Shown in pieces: positions 1 to 9,095 of a stretch of 51,045 nucleotides of DNA (position 1 is its first letter; the number at the start of each line of letters is the position of its first letter). The notes under the pieces are model-generated. The model was not told the origin of the DNA. It did no database searches and worked only from the letters and a program-made list of their open reading frames with translations. Source of the DNA: Clostridiales bacterium (lineage in GTDB: Bacteria > Bacillota > Clostridia > Oscillospirales > Oscillospiraceae); the NCBI GenBank assembly GCA_004557735.1, contig SFFV01000025.1:1-51045 (forward strand), in the 5' to 3' direction. The position numbers and the translations under genes are program-made.

Positions 1-672
1 TACGGCGACGAGCTCGGCATCGATAAGATGGCGTACTACGCCAAGCTCTACGGTCTCGGCGAGAACACCGGCATCGAGCTTCCGGAAGTCACCGGCCAGA
101 TGTCTACCCAGAGCTTCAAGGAGCAGTACACCGGTATCCCCTGGTTCCAGGGCGACACGCTCCAGAGCGCCATCGGCCAGTCGTTTACGGAGTTCACGCC
201 GCTGCAGATGGCGGAATACTGCGCCGCGATCGCCAACGGCGGCACACGCTACAGCGCTTCCCTTCTCAAGGAGGTGCGCAGCTACGATTACTCCAAAACG
301 CTCTTCCAGCGCGAGACCGAGGTGCTCAGCCGGCTCGACATCGACCCCGAGATCTTCGGCTATCTCCAGTACGGCATGTACGGTGTGCTCTACGACGCGG
401 CGAGCACGCTCAAGGAGCACTGGCTCGACAGCAATATTGTCGCCGCCGCCAAAACCGGAACGGCGCAGCGCGGCGAGGGGCTTGTAAACAACGCCATGTT
501 CATTCTCTATGCCCCCTACGGCGACAACCCGGAGATCGCCATTGCGATCGCCGTGGAAAAGGGCGGCGCGGGCGCCACGCTCTCGCCGGTCGCGCGAAAG
601 ATCGTGGATTATTACTTCACGTTCCAGTCCAACGTCAACACGGTGGAAAATGCGTATTCTCTGCTGAAATAA
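1..672 (+). CDS. mrdA: Penicillin-binding protein 2, C-terminal part (5' truncated by window)
   Basis: The frame is open from base 1, so only the last 223 codons are present. They are the end of a class B transpeptidase that cross-links peptidoglycan outside the membrane. The KTGTA box that closes the penicillin-binding active site is at codons 151-155, followed by the usual end of the transpeptidase fold and no PASTA repeats, which favours PBP2 over SpoVD-type proteins. In clostridia PBP2 usually ends the mreBCD block, with mgsA nearby, and an mgsA homologue follows here; that supports mrdA (inference). The catalytic SxxK serine lies outside the window. Confidence 0.85.
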   Translation, partial: YGDELGIDKMAYYAKLYGLGENTGIELPEVTGQMSTQSFKEQYTGIPWFQGDTLQSAIGQSFTEFTPLQMAEYCAAIANGGTRYSASLLKEVRSYDYSKTLFQRETEVLSRLDIDPEIFGYLQYGMYGVLYDAASTLKEHWLDSNIVAAAKTGTAQRGEGLVNNAMFILYAPYGDNPEIAIAIAVEKGGAGATLSPVARKIVDYYFTFQSNVNTVENAYSLLK

Positions 673-685
673 TCGGAATTTTCCG

Positions 686-714
686 TTGCAAAGAACGCTT
701 TTTGCGGTTATAAT
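686..714 (+). promoter_or_regulatory. Sigma-A promoter for the mgsA homologue
   Basis: TTGCAA at 686-691 and TATAAT at 709-714 are separated by 17 bp. The promoter starts 13 bp after the PBP2 stop, so the following gene can be transcribed independently. The mgsA ATG is 53 bp downstream of the -10 box. Confidence 0.75.
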
Positions 715-766
715 TCAATCGGTTGTATCTGCTCATACCATCAGAAATATACGGAGGTGCCAAAGC

Positions 767-1165
767 ATGAATATTGCTCTTCTCGCCCATGACGGCAAAA
801 AGGAGCTTATGGTCCAATTCTGCATTGCCTACTGCGGCATTCTCTCCGGCCACGACATCTGTGCCACAAACACCACGGGCAAGCTCGTCGCCGAGGCGAC
901 GGGGCTGCCGGTCACGCTGTATCTTCCCTGCTCGCAGGGCGGCTCGCAGCAGATCGGCGCGCGCATTGCCTACAACGAGATCGACCTTGTGCTCTTCTTC
1001 TGCGACCCCAAAGCCAACACGAAGGATGTGGACGCCATCGCCCGGCTGTGCGACCAGCACAGCATTCCCTTCGCTTCCAACGTCGCCACCGCCGAGGTGC
1101 TTGTGCAGGGTCTCCGCCGGGGCGATCTGGACTGGCGCGATATCGTCAACCCGAAGAAAAAATAA
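767..1165 (+). CDS. mgsA: Methylglyoxal synthase homologue with altered active site
   Basis: 132 aa. The family turns dihydroxyacetone phosphate into methylglyoxal and phosphate in the cytoplasm. The fold signature is clear: ALLAHD at residues 4-9, NTTGKLVAEATG at 35-46, GGSQQIGA from 58, FFCDP near 80 and SNVATAE near 105. ATG 767 is chosen because an AGGAGG-like site (acggaggtg) lies 8 bp upstream; longer in-frame starts lack one. The residue matching the catalytic base Asp71 of the E. coli enzyme (in GGDQQ) is Ser60 here, and the segment that carries His98 in E. coli is shorter and has no His. The enzyme may therefore be inactive or have another role. Confidence 0.8.
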   Translation: MNIALLAHDGKKELMVQFCIAYCGILSGHDICATNTTGKLVAEATGLPVTLYLPCSQGGSQQIGARIAYNEIDLVLFFCDPKANTKDVDAIARLCDQHSIPFASNVATAEVLVQGLRRGDLDWRDIVNPKKK

Positions 1166-1188
1166 AAACACCCTACAACTTTTCCGAG

Positions 1189-1222
1189 GAATGGATAGCC
1201 GGCAGCGGCCAGCTATCCATTC
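1189..1222 (+). repeat. Perfect 11-bp inverted repeat in the hisS leader
   Basis: GAATGGATAGC (1189-1199) and GCTATCCATTC (1212-1222) flank a 12-nt loop. The hairpin ends 8 nt before the AAGGAGG site of hisS and no T-run follows, so it is not an ordinary terminator. It could be an RNA processing or translational control element. Confidence 0.6.
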
Positions 1223-1245
1223 TCTATTCAAAGGAGGATTCCCCC

Positions 1246-2604
1246 ATGGCTCAGATCCGACCGCACACACTTTCCGGCTTCATGGAGCTTCTGCCGGAGG
1301 ATCAGAAGAAAATGCAGCGCGTCATGGCGACGCTGCGCGAGAGCTATGCTCTCTACGGCTTCACGCCGCTCGACACGCCCGTCATCGAGAGCGCCGACGT
1401 GCTTCTCGCCAAGGGCGGCGGCGAGACCGAAAAACAGATCTACCGCTTCACCAAGGGCGAGAGCGACCTTGCCCTCCGCTTTGATCTCACCGTGCCGCTC
1501 GCGAAGTATGTCGCGCTGCACGCCAACGAGCTTACGTTCCCGTTCCGCCGCTACCAGATCGGCAAGGTCTACCGCGGCGAGCGCGCGCAGCGCGGCCGCT
1601 TCCGCGAGTTTTATCAGGCGGATATCGACATCATCGGCGACGGCAGGCTCGACATTATGAACGAGGCCGAGATCCCCGCCGTCATTTACCGCACGTTCCA
1701 CGCGCTCGGACTCAAAAACTTCCGTATCCGCGTGAACAACCGCAAGGTCCTGAACGGCTTTTTCGCTCTGCTCGGGCTGACGGAGAAATCCGGCGACGTG
1801 ATGCGCACGATCGACAAGCTCGACAAGATCGGCCCCGGCAAGGTGCGCGCCGTGCTCGTGGATGAGTTTGCCGTTGAACCGGAGGCCGCCGATAAGGTTC
1901 TCGAGTTCATCTCCTTCCCCGGCACGAGCGCGGAGAAGCTTGCCTTCCTGCGCCGGTACGAGGGGAAGAACGAGACGTTCGATCTCGGTCTGCACGAGCT
2001 CGCCACCGTTGTAGAGTACGTCGGCTCGTTCGGCGTTCCGGCGGAGAATTTTGAGATCGATCTCACGATCGCGCGCGGGCTCGACTACTACACCGGCACG
2101 GTGTACGAGACCGTGATGACCGACCATCCGGAGATCGGCTCGATCTGCTCCGGCGGACGGTACGACAATCTCGCCGGGTACTACACCGACCGCACGCTCC
2201 CCGGCGTCGGCATCTCCATCGGCGTGACGCGCCTTTTCTATGTGCTGCAGGAGCAGGACATGCTCTCCAAGGACATTCTCACCGCCCCTGCCGAGGCCGT
2301 CGTCATCCCGATGGATACCGACTGCATGGCGTTTGCCGTGGAGACCGCCACGGCGCTGCGCGCCGAGGGCGTCAAAACGCAGATCTATTTTGAAAACCGC
2401 AAGTTCAAGCAGAAGATCGGCTTTGCGGATAAATCCGGCATTCCGTTCGCGCTCATCATCGGCGGCGACGAGGCCGCCGCGGGCGTCGTATCGCTCAAGG
2501 ACATGGCCGCGGGCACGCAGGAAAAGCTCACCCCGGCGGAAGCTGCGGCGAAGATCAACGCCGCGCTCGCGCTGCGCCGCAGGGCGCAGGCCATCCGCGG
2601 ATAA
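1246..2604 (+). CDS. hisS: Histidine--tRNA ligase
   Basis: 452 aa, cytoplasmic class II synthetase that charges tRNA-His. Visible elements: the motif 2 region around RYQIGKVYRGER, the HisRS signature RGLDYYTG at residues 277-284, and the motif 3 region (GVGISIGVTRL). The C-terminal anticodon-binding domain follows. The ATG at 1246 is preceded by AAGGAGG at 1231-1237 with good spacing; longer in-frame reading would run back through mgsA. A normal-length bacterial HisRS. It heads a same-strand run into comM, 38 bp further on. No T-box could be recognised in the 80-nt leader, only the inverted repeat at 1189-1222. Confidence 0.95.
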   Translation: MAQIRPHTLSGFMELLPEDQKKMQRVMATLRESYALYGFTPLDTPVIESADVLLAKGGGETEKQIYRFTKGESDLALRFDLTVPLAKYVALHANELTFPFRRYQIGKVYRGERAQRGRFREFYQADIDIIGDGRLDIMNEAEIPAVIYRTFHALGLKNFRIRVNNRKVLNGFFALLGLTEKSGDVMRTIDKLDKIGPGKVRAVLVDEFAVEPEAADKVLEFISFPGTSAEKLAFLRRYEGKNETFDLGLHELATVVEYVGSFGVPAENFEIDLTIARGLDYYTGTVYETVMTDHPEIGSICSGGRYDNLAGYYTDRTLPGVGISIGVTRLFYVLQEQDMLSKDILTAPAEAVVIPMDTDCMAFAVETATALRAEGVKTQIYFENRKFKQKIGFADKSGIPFALIIGGDEAAAGVVSLKDMAAGTQEKLTPAEAAAKINAALALRRRAQAIRG

Positions 2605-2642
2605 GCGTTCCCGATTCGATTTTTAAGAAAGGCGGCGGGGAT

Positions 2643-4171
<1,529 letters not shown>

Positions 4172-4175
<4 letters not shown>

Positions 4176-4816
4176 ACCGATTCGACGCCGTTCTGTTCGA
4201 TCTGGACGGAACGCTCTTATATACGCTTGCCGACATTGCCGCGGCCGTCAACGGCGCGCTTGGCAAAATGCACCGCCCGGAGCGGACCGTTCCCGAGATC
4301 CGTTCCATGGTCGGCAACGGCGCAAAAACGCTCATCACCCGCGCGCTCGGCGCGGGGCAGGAAGCGCTCGTTGATGAGACGCTCGCCGTTTATGCTTCGC
4401 TCTACGCCGCCCACGCGCAGGAGCATGTGACGCCCTACGAGGGCATCCCGGAGCTTCTGGACGCGCTGCATGAACGCGGCATCCGCACCGCGTGCGTCAC
4501 GAACAAGGACCACACCGACGCCGCGCCGATGCTGCGAAGGTTCCTTGGGGATCGGATCTCCCACGTTGAGGGCCGAAAGCCGGGCCGCCCCGCAAAGCCC
4601 GCGCCGGACGCGGTATACGATGCGCTCAAAGCGCTCGGCGCCGCGCCGTCCCGCGCGCTCTATGTCGGCGATTCCGGTGTGGACAGCGAAACGGCGAAAA
4701 ACGCCTCGCTCCCCTGCGTCCTGTGCAGCTGGGGCTACTGGGACCGCGATAAATTAGAGAATTGTGCCGCGCTGGGGATCATAAGCGCCCCGGCGGAGCT
4801 ACTACAATATGTGTGA
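4172..4816 (+). CDS. HAD-family phosphatase, phosphoglycolate phosphatase-like
   Basis: 214 aa soluble HAD hydrolase. Motif I is DLDGTLL with the nucleophile Asp10 and Asp12; residue 17, usually Asp in this subfamily, is Tyr. Motif II is in ACVTNKD, the motif III lysine is in KPAPDAV, and motif IV is VGDSGVDSETAKNA. The helical cap between motifs I and II places it in the Gph/PGP group. Substrate is uncertain: phosphoglycolate, a sugar phosphate or a nucleotide are all possible. The ATG overlaps the comM stop by 4 nt, and the end lies 7 bp before the chosen thiI start. Confidence 0.85.
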
Positions 4817-4823
4817 GGTCAAT

Positions 4824-5996
4824 ATGCAGGACATCATTCTTCTCAAGCAGGGCGAGATCGTTCTCAAGGGTCTGAACAAGAAATACTTTGAGCAGAAGCT
4901 CATCTCTAACGTCAAGCGCCGTCTGCGCTCGCTCGGCGAGTTTGACGTGACGTGCACGCAGTCCACGATCTATGTCGAGCCGAAGTCGGACAATATCGAC
5001 ATGGACGAAACGCAGCAGGCCATGACGAAGGTGTTCGGCATCGCCGCCGTGGTGCGCGCCGCCGCGTGCGACAAAACGCCCGAGGCGATGGCGCGCAAGG
5101 CCATCGAGTATATGGCGGACGCCATGCGCGAAGCCAAGAGCTTCAAGGTCGAGACCCGCCGCGCGGACAAGGCGTTCCCGATGACCTCCATCGAAGTCAG
5201 CCAGTACGTCGGCGGCGAGCTGGCCGAGGCGTTCCCGGAAACGGCCGTGGACGTGCACGCCCCGGAGCTTACCGTGCACGTGGAGGTGCGCGAGCGCGCC
5301 GCCTATATCCACCGCCCGCCGCTGCCCGGCGCGGGCGGCCTGCCCGTCGGCTGCGGCGGCACGGCGGTCACGCTTCTCTCCGGCGGCATCGATTCGCCGG
5401 TATCGACGTATATGATCGCCAAGCGCGGCGTACATATGATCCCGGTGCATTTCTTCTCGTTCCCGTACACCTCGGAGCTGGCCAAGCAGAAGGTGCTCGA
5501 TCTTGCCAAGGAGCTTACCGCCTACTGCGGGCGGCTCACCGTGGAGGTCGTGCCGTTCACGCACATCCAGACCGAGATCCGCGACAAGTGCCCCGAGGAA
5601 TATTTCACGCTTATCATGCGCCGGTTTATGATGCGCATCGCGCAGGAGGTCGCCGACCGCAACGGCGCGAAGGCGCTCGTCACGGGCGAAAATCTCGGCC
5701 AGGTCGCCTCGCAGACGATGGAAGCGCTCGGCTGCACCGAGGCCGTCACGCGTCTGCCCGTGCTGCGCCCGCTCATCGGCTTTGATAAGGAGGAGATCGT
5801 CCGCCTCTCCCGCAGGATCGGCACGTTCGAGCTGTCCACGCTGCCCTACGAGGACTGCTGCACCGTGTTCACGCCGCGCCATCCCCGCACGCGGCCCCGT
5901 CTCGACGCCGTGGAGGAAGCGGAGTCTGCGCTCGATATCGAAGGTCTTGTCGCAGAGGCGATGGCCGGCATCGAGCGCGTGCGCTTTGACCCCTGA
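4824..5996 (+). CDS. thiI: tRNA 4-thiouridine synthetase ThiI
   Basis: 390 aa. ThiI adenylates U8 of tRNA and transfers sulfur to it, and may also feed thiazole synthesis. It has the N-terminal ferredoxin-like and THUMP region (about 1-165) and a PP-loop ATPase domain with SGGIDS at residues 186-191. The C-terminal rhodanese domain of the E. coli protein is absent, as is common in Gram-positives; a CC pair lies in the YEDCCTVF segment. The start at 4824 gives the typical MQDIILLKQGEIVLKG opening, with GAGG just upstream. An ATG at 4809 would add five residues and overlap the preceding gene. Confidence 0.92.
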   Translation: MQDIILLKQGEIVLKGLNKKYFEQKLISNVKRRLRSLGEFDVTCTQSTIYVEPKSDNIDMDETQQAMTKVFGIAAVVRAAACDKTPEAMARKAIEYMADAMREAKSFKVETRRADKAFPMTSIEVSQYVGGELAEAFPETAVDVHAPELTVHVEVRERAAYIHRPPLPGAGGLPVGCGGTAVTLLSGGIDSPVSTYMIAKRGVHMIPVHFFSFPYTSELAKQKVLDLAKELTAYCGRLTVEVVPFTHIQTEIRDKCPEEYFTLIMRRFMMRIAQEVADRNGAKALVTGENLGQVASQTMEALGCTEAVTRLPVLRPLIGFDKEEIVRLSRRIGTFELSTLPYEDCCTVFTPRHPRTRPRLDAVEEAESALDIEGLVAEAMAGIERVRFDP

Positions 5997-6058
5997 GGGC
6001 GCCCCGCACCATGTCGGCTCCGGCGCCGCCCTGATTTTCTGATGTAAGGAGACGTTTT

Positions 6059-7288
6059 ATGAACGCCGAAATTCTCTCCGTCGGGACGGAGCTTCTGCTC
6101 GGCGGCACGGTCAACACCGACGCGCGGGACATTTCTCTCGCGCTGGCGGAGCTGGGCGTGAACGTATACTGGCACACCGTTGTCGGCGACAATCCCGCCC
6201 GGCTCACCGAGTGCATTTACCGCGCGCGGAACCGTGCCGATCTCATCATCACGACCGGCGGCCTCGGCCCAACGTGCGACGATCTCACCAAGCAGACGCT
6301 CGCGCGCGCCTTTGACCGGAAGCTGTATCTGAACGAGGACGCGCTCGCGGATATCCGCGAATACTTTGCCGAGCGCGGCCGGAGCTTTACCGACAACAAT
6401 CTCCGGCAGGCGTACCTCCCGGAGGGGAGCATCATGCTGCCGAACGACTGCGGCACCGCGCCGGGCTGCATCCTTGAGGACGGGCCCGTACGCGTCGTGA
6501 TGCTGCCCGGCCCGCCGAGAGAGTGCGTCACGATGCTGCGAAACCATGTGATGCCGTACCTCCAGAAGCTCTCCGGCGCCGTGATACGCTCGCATATGAT
6601 CCGCTTCTTCGGCATCGGCGAGAGCGCGATGGAAACGCGCCTGCGCTCCTTTATGGACGGGGCGAACCCCACCGTTGCGCCGTACTCCCGCGAGGGCGAA
6701 TGCTGGGTGCGCGTCACCGCCAAGGGCGCAAACGAGGCGGAATGCGAAGCGCTCATGGCGCCGGTGATCGAGGATATCTGCGATAAAATGGGCGATCTTG
6801 TTTACGGCATAGACTGCGCCTCGCTCGAAGAGCGCGTACTGCAGCTTCTGCAGGAGAAAAACACGTCGCTCGCCGTGGCGGAGAGCTGCACGGGCGGTCT
6901 GCTCGCGCAGCGCATCACCGATATCCCCGGCGCGAGCGCGCACTTCCTCGGCGGCGTCGTGACGTATACCGAGGACGCCAAGGTCCGCCTGCTCGATATG
7001 GACGAGGATCTCATCGCCGAAAACGGCGTCGTGAGCATGCCGGTCGCGGCAAAGATGGCCAAGCGCGTGCGCAAGGCGCTCGGCAGCGACATCGGCGTCG
7101 GCATCACCGGCTGGGCGGGGCCCGACGGGGACGACGTGGGACTGGTGTTCGTGGCTCTCGCCTCGCGCGGCGGCTGCTTCGTCCGCCGTCTGCAATGCGG
7201 CCACGCGCCGCGGCCGCGCATCCGGCTCATCGCGGCCAGCAACGCTTTGGATATGATCCGGCGGTATCTCACCGGATTGGATGTATAA
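6059..7288 (+). CDS. cinA: CinA-family protein with nicotinamide-nucleotide amidase domain
   Basis: 409 aa. The N-terminal MoCF-like domain (1 to about 165) starts AEILSVGTELLLG and carries TTGGLGPTCDD. The C-terminal domain (about 250-409) has AVAESCTGGLLAQR and the GITGWAGPDG segment of PncC-type amidases, which hydrolyse NMN to nicotinic acid mononucleotide in pyridine nucleotide recycling. The linker between them is standard. A TAAGGAG-type site precedes the ATG. The 62-bp gap after thiI is short and shows only a weak GC-rich repeat, so the two are probably co-transcribed. Confidence 0.92.
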   Translation: MNAEILSVGTELLLGGTVNTDARDISLALAELGVNVYWHTVVGDNPARLTECIYRARNRADLIITTGGLGPTCDDLTKQTLARAFDRKLYLNEDALADIREYFAERGRSFTDNNLRQAYLPEGSIMLPNDCGTAPGCILEDGPVRVVMLPGPPRECVTMLRNHVMPYLQKLSGAVIRSHMIRFFGIGESAMETRLRSFMDGANPTVAPYSREGECWVRVTAKGANEAECEALMAPVIEDICDKMGDLVYGIDCASLEERVLQLLQEKNTSLAVAESCTGGLLAQRITDIPGASAHFLGGVVTYTEDAKVRLLDMDEDLIAENGVVSMPVAAKMAKRVRKALGSDIGVGITGWAGPDGDDVGLVFVALASRGGCFVRRLQCGHAPRPRIRLIAASNALDMIRRYLTGLDV

Positions 7289-7309
7289 AATGAAAAGGAG
7301 ACAACAACA

Positions 7310-7867
7310 ATGATGACCTACACCATGGATATCGCCGGCCTCAAGCGCGATCTGCCGCTCTGCCCGGTGAGCGACGATCTCTACATCGGCGCGTTCGTCA
7401 TGTTCGGCGATGTGGAAATGACCATCCACGCCGCCAAGGAGCTTTTGAAGCGTGCCCCGGAGTTTGATTACATCATCGCGCCCGAAGCCAAGGCGATCCC
7501 TCTCGCCTACGAAATGTCCCGCCAGAGCGGCATTGAGTATCTTCTCGCCCGCAAGAAGGCCAAGGCGTATATGACCGGCATTTTTGAGGTGCATGTGCAC
7601 TCCATCACCACGGCCGGCACGCAGACGCTTGTTATCGACACCGCGGACGCCGAGCGCATGAAGGGCAAGCGCATTCTCATCGTGGACGACGTGATCTCCA
7701 CCGGCGAGAGCCTGCGCGCCATGGAAGAGCTCGTAAAGAAGGCCGGCGGCAACATTGTAGGCAAAATGGCGGTTCTCGCCGAGGGCGGCGCGATCGAGCG
7801 GCACGACATCACGGTGCTCGCCCCCCTGCCCCTCTTCAACCCGGACGGAACGCTCAAAAACCAATGA
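7310..7867 (+). CDS. Purine-type phosphoribosyltransferase (adenine PRTase-like)
   Basis: 185 aa type I PRTase. The PRPP-binding motif is ILIVDDVISTGES (Val125-Asp126-Asp127). An upstream lysine/arginine-rich loop (ARKKAKAY) fits the flexible loop of APRT/XPRT enzymes. It probably salvages a purine base with PRPP to give a nucleotide; the exact base cannot be read from the sequence. AAGGAG lies 9 bp before ATG 7310; the ATG at 7313 is an alternative. It is 22 bp after cinA and ends just before a bidirectional terminator. Confidence 0.8.
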   Translation: MMTYTMDIAGLKRDLPLCPVSDDLYIGAFVMFGDVEMTIHAAKELLKRAPEFDYIIAPEAKAIPLAYEMSRQSGIEYLLARKKAKAYMTGIFEVHVHSITTAGTQTLVIDTADAERMKGKRILIVDDVISTGESLRAMEELVKKAGGNIVGKMAVLAEGGAIERHDITVLAPLPLFNPDGTLKNQ

Positions 7868-7868
7868 A

Positions 7869-7896
7869 AATGGGAGCCGATTTCTCGGCTCCCATT
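7869..7896. terminator. Bidirectional terminator between PRTase gene and tadA
   Basis: A 12-bp perfect stem (7869-7880 with 7885-7896) has a TTTC tetraloop, read as GAAA on the other strand. On the minus strand it is followed by TTTTC. It separates two convergent genes. Confidence 0.85.
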
Positions 7897-7906
7897 AAAA
7901 TGCCTT

Positions 7907-8386
7907 TTATCTCTCCCGCATCCGAAAAAAGAAATCCCGCAGAAGCGCGGCGCACTCGTCCTTCATCACGCCGCCGTATACCCGCGGCTGAAAGCCGTAG
8001 TTTTCAAAAAACAAATCGATCACGCTGCCGCACGAGCCGCTTTTCGCTTCCCGCGCGCCGTACACCACCGTGGGGATGCGCGCGTTCAAGATCGCCCCGG
8101 CGCACATGGGGCAGGGCTCGAGCGTCACATAGAGCGTGCATCCGTCGAGCCGCCATGTGCCGCGCGCACGGCAGGCCTCGCGGATCGCCTCGATCTCGGC
8201 GTGGGCGGTCGCATCCGCTCCCTCCTCGCGCCGGTTTCTCCCTCTTCCGATTACGCTCCCCGCGCCGTCGGTGATCACACAGCCGACCGGTATCTCCCCC
8301 GCGGCGGCGGCCTCGCGCGCGAGCGCGAGTGCGGCGGCCATATTCTTTTCCTGTGCGGAGGCTCCCATGCTTTCTGTTATACTCAT
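7907..8386 (-). CDS. tadA: tRNA-specific adenosine deaminase TadA
   Basis: 159 aa cytidine/deoxycytidylate deaminase-fold enzyme that converts A34 to inosine in tRNA-Arg(ACG). Zinc ligands are visible as HAE (His62, catalytic Glu64) and PCPMC (Cys92, Cys95). Length is typical. The start is uncertain: ATG 8386 has AGGG about 9 nt upstream, while ATG 8368 gives a more canonical N-terminus but only a weak site. Either choice overlaps the divergent mntP start at 8367-8369. Confidence 0.88.
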   Translation of the reverse strand: MSITESMGASAQEKNMAAALALAREAAAAGEIPVGCVITDGAGSVIGRGRNRREEGADATAHAEIEAIREACRARGTWRLDGCTLYVTLEPCPMCAGAILNARIPTVVYGAREAKSGSCGSVIDLFFENYGFQPRVYGGVMKDECAALLRDFFFRMRER

Positions 8387-8930
8387 CGGTATTTCCCTTT
8401 CCATGGACGCGTTCGCGGTGTCCGTTACGAACGGTATCGCCATGCGTCCGTTTAAAACAAGTTACGCTCTCTGGCACGGTCTGTATTTCGGCGCGTTCCA
8501 GTTTCTCATGCCGCTCGCAGGCTACGTTCTCAGCAGCACGGTGTCCGGCTATGTCACGGCCGTCGGCCCCTATGTGAGCTTTGCGCTGCTCGCGTTCATC
8601 GGCGGCAAAATGATCCTTGAGGCCGTGCGCGGCGGCGAGGAAGGCTCCGGCGGCATGGCGCTGCTCTCTCACAAACGGCTGCTCGCGCTCGCCGTGGCAA
8701 CAAGCATCGACGCGCTCGCCGTCGGCGTGAGTTTCGCGTTCTCGCCGCCGTCGCCCGGCGTGGCGCTCTCGTGCGCCGTCATTGGCTGCACAACGTTCCT
8801 CATCGCCTTCGCCGGCGCCATGGCCGCGAGCCGTATCCCCGGCATCCAACCGAAAAAGGCGGAGATCGCCGGCGGCGTCATCCTGGTCGGCATCGGCGTA
8901 AAGCTCCTGCTCGAGGGGCTTCTCCAATGA
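8367..8930 (+). CDS. mntP: MntP-family manganese exporter
   Basis: 187 aa, six predicted transmembrane helices in two repeats of three (DUF204). Helix 1 carries SLSMDAFAVSV and helix 4 carries ATSIDALAVGVSF, the paired Asp-containing signatures of the family, which exports Mn2+ from the cytoplasm. ATG 8367 is chosen because GCGGAGG lies just upstream. No yybP-ykoY manganese riboswitch can fit, because the upstream region is tadA coding sequence read the other way. The promoter was not identified. Confidence 0.9.
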   Translation: MLSVILIGISLSMDAFAVSVTNGIAMRPFKTSYALWHGLYFGAFQFLMPLAGYVLSSTVSGYVTAVGPYVSFALLAFIGGKMILEAVRGGEEGSGGMALLSHKRLLALAVATSIDALAVGVSFAFSPPSPGVALSCAVIGCTTFLIAFAGAMAASRIPGIQPKKAEIAGGVILVGIGVKLLLEGLLQ

Positions 8931-9033
8931 GATTATATCCTGTTTTCCCGCGTTGGTAAAGAGAAAAGCGCCGTCCTCCTCGCCGACAGTGACGCCCGCC
9001 GTCACGACGATAACGTCCGCCCCGCGCTTTTAA

Positions 9034-9081
9034 AACGCAGAAAGCTCCCGTTCGTTTTCACGAACGGGAGCTTTCTGCGTT
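9034..9081. terminator. Long bidirectional terminator between mntP and pta
   Basis: A perfect 22-bp stem (9034-9055 with 9060-9081) closes on a TTTC loop. The hairpin begins 14 bp beyond the pta stop on the minus strand and lies about 100 bp beyond the mntP stop. TTTTAAAA-type flanks sit on the mntP side. Confidence 0.85.
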
Positions 9082-9095
9082 ATGTACTTCAGAGC

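Noticed and set aside
1166..1245. T-box element before hisS
   Set aside because: The gap is only 80 nt and lacks a recognisable T-box sequence or specifier stem; only an inverted repeat is present.
5997..6058. GC-rich imperfect repeat between thiI and cinA
   Set aside because: Only six of eight bases pair and there is no T-run, so a terminator is not supported.
4779..7864. Long minus-strand open frames (367 and 672 codons) opposite thiI, cinA and the PRTase gene
   Set aside because: They are mirror frames of well-identified plus-strand genes in GC-rich DNA, with Arg/Ala/His-rich low-information translations and no ribosome sites.
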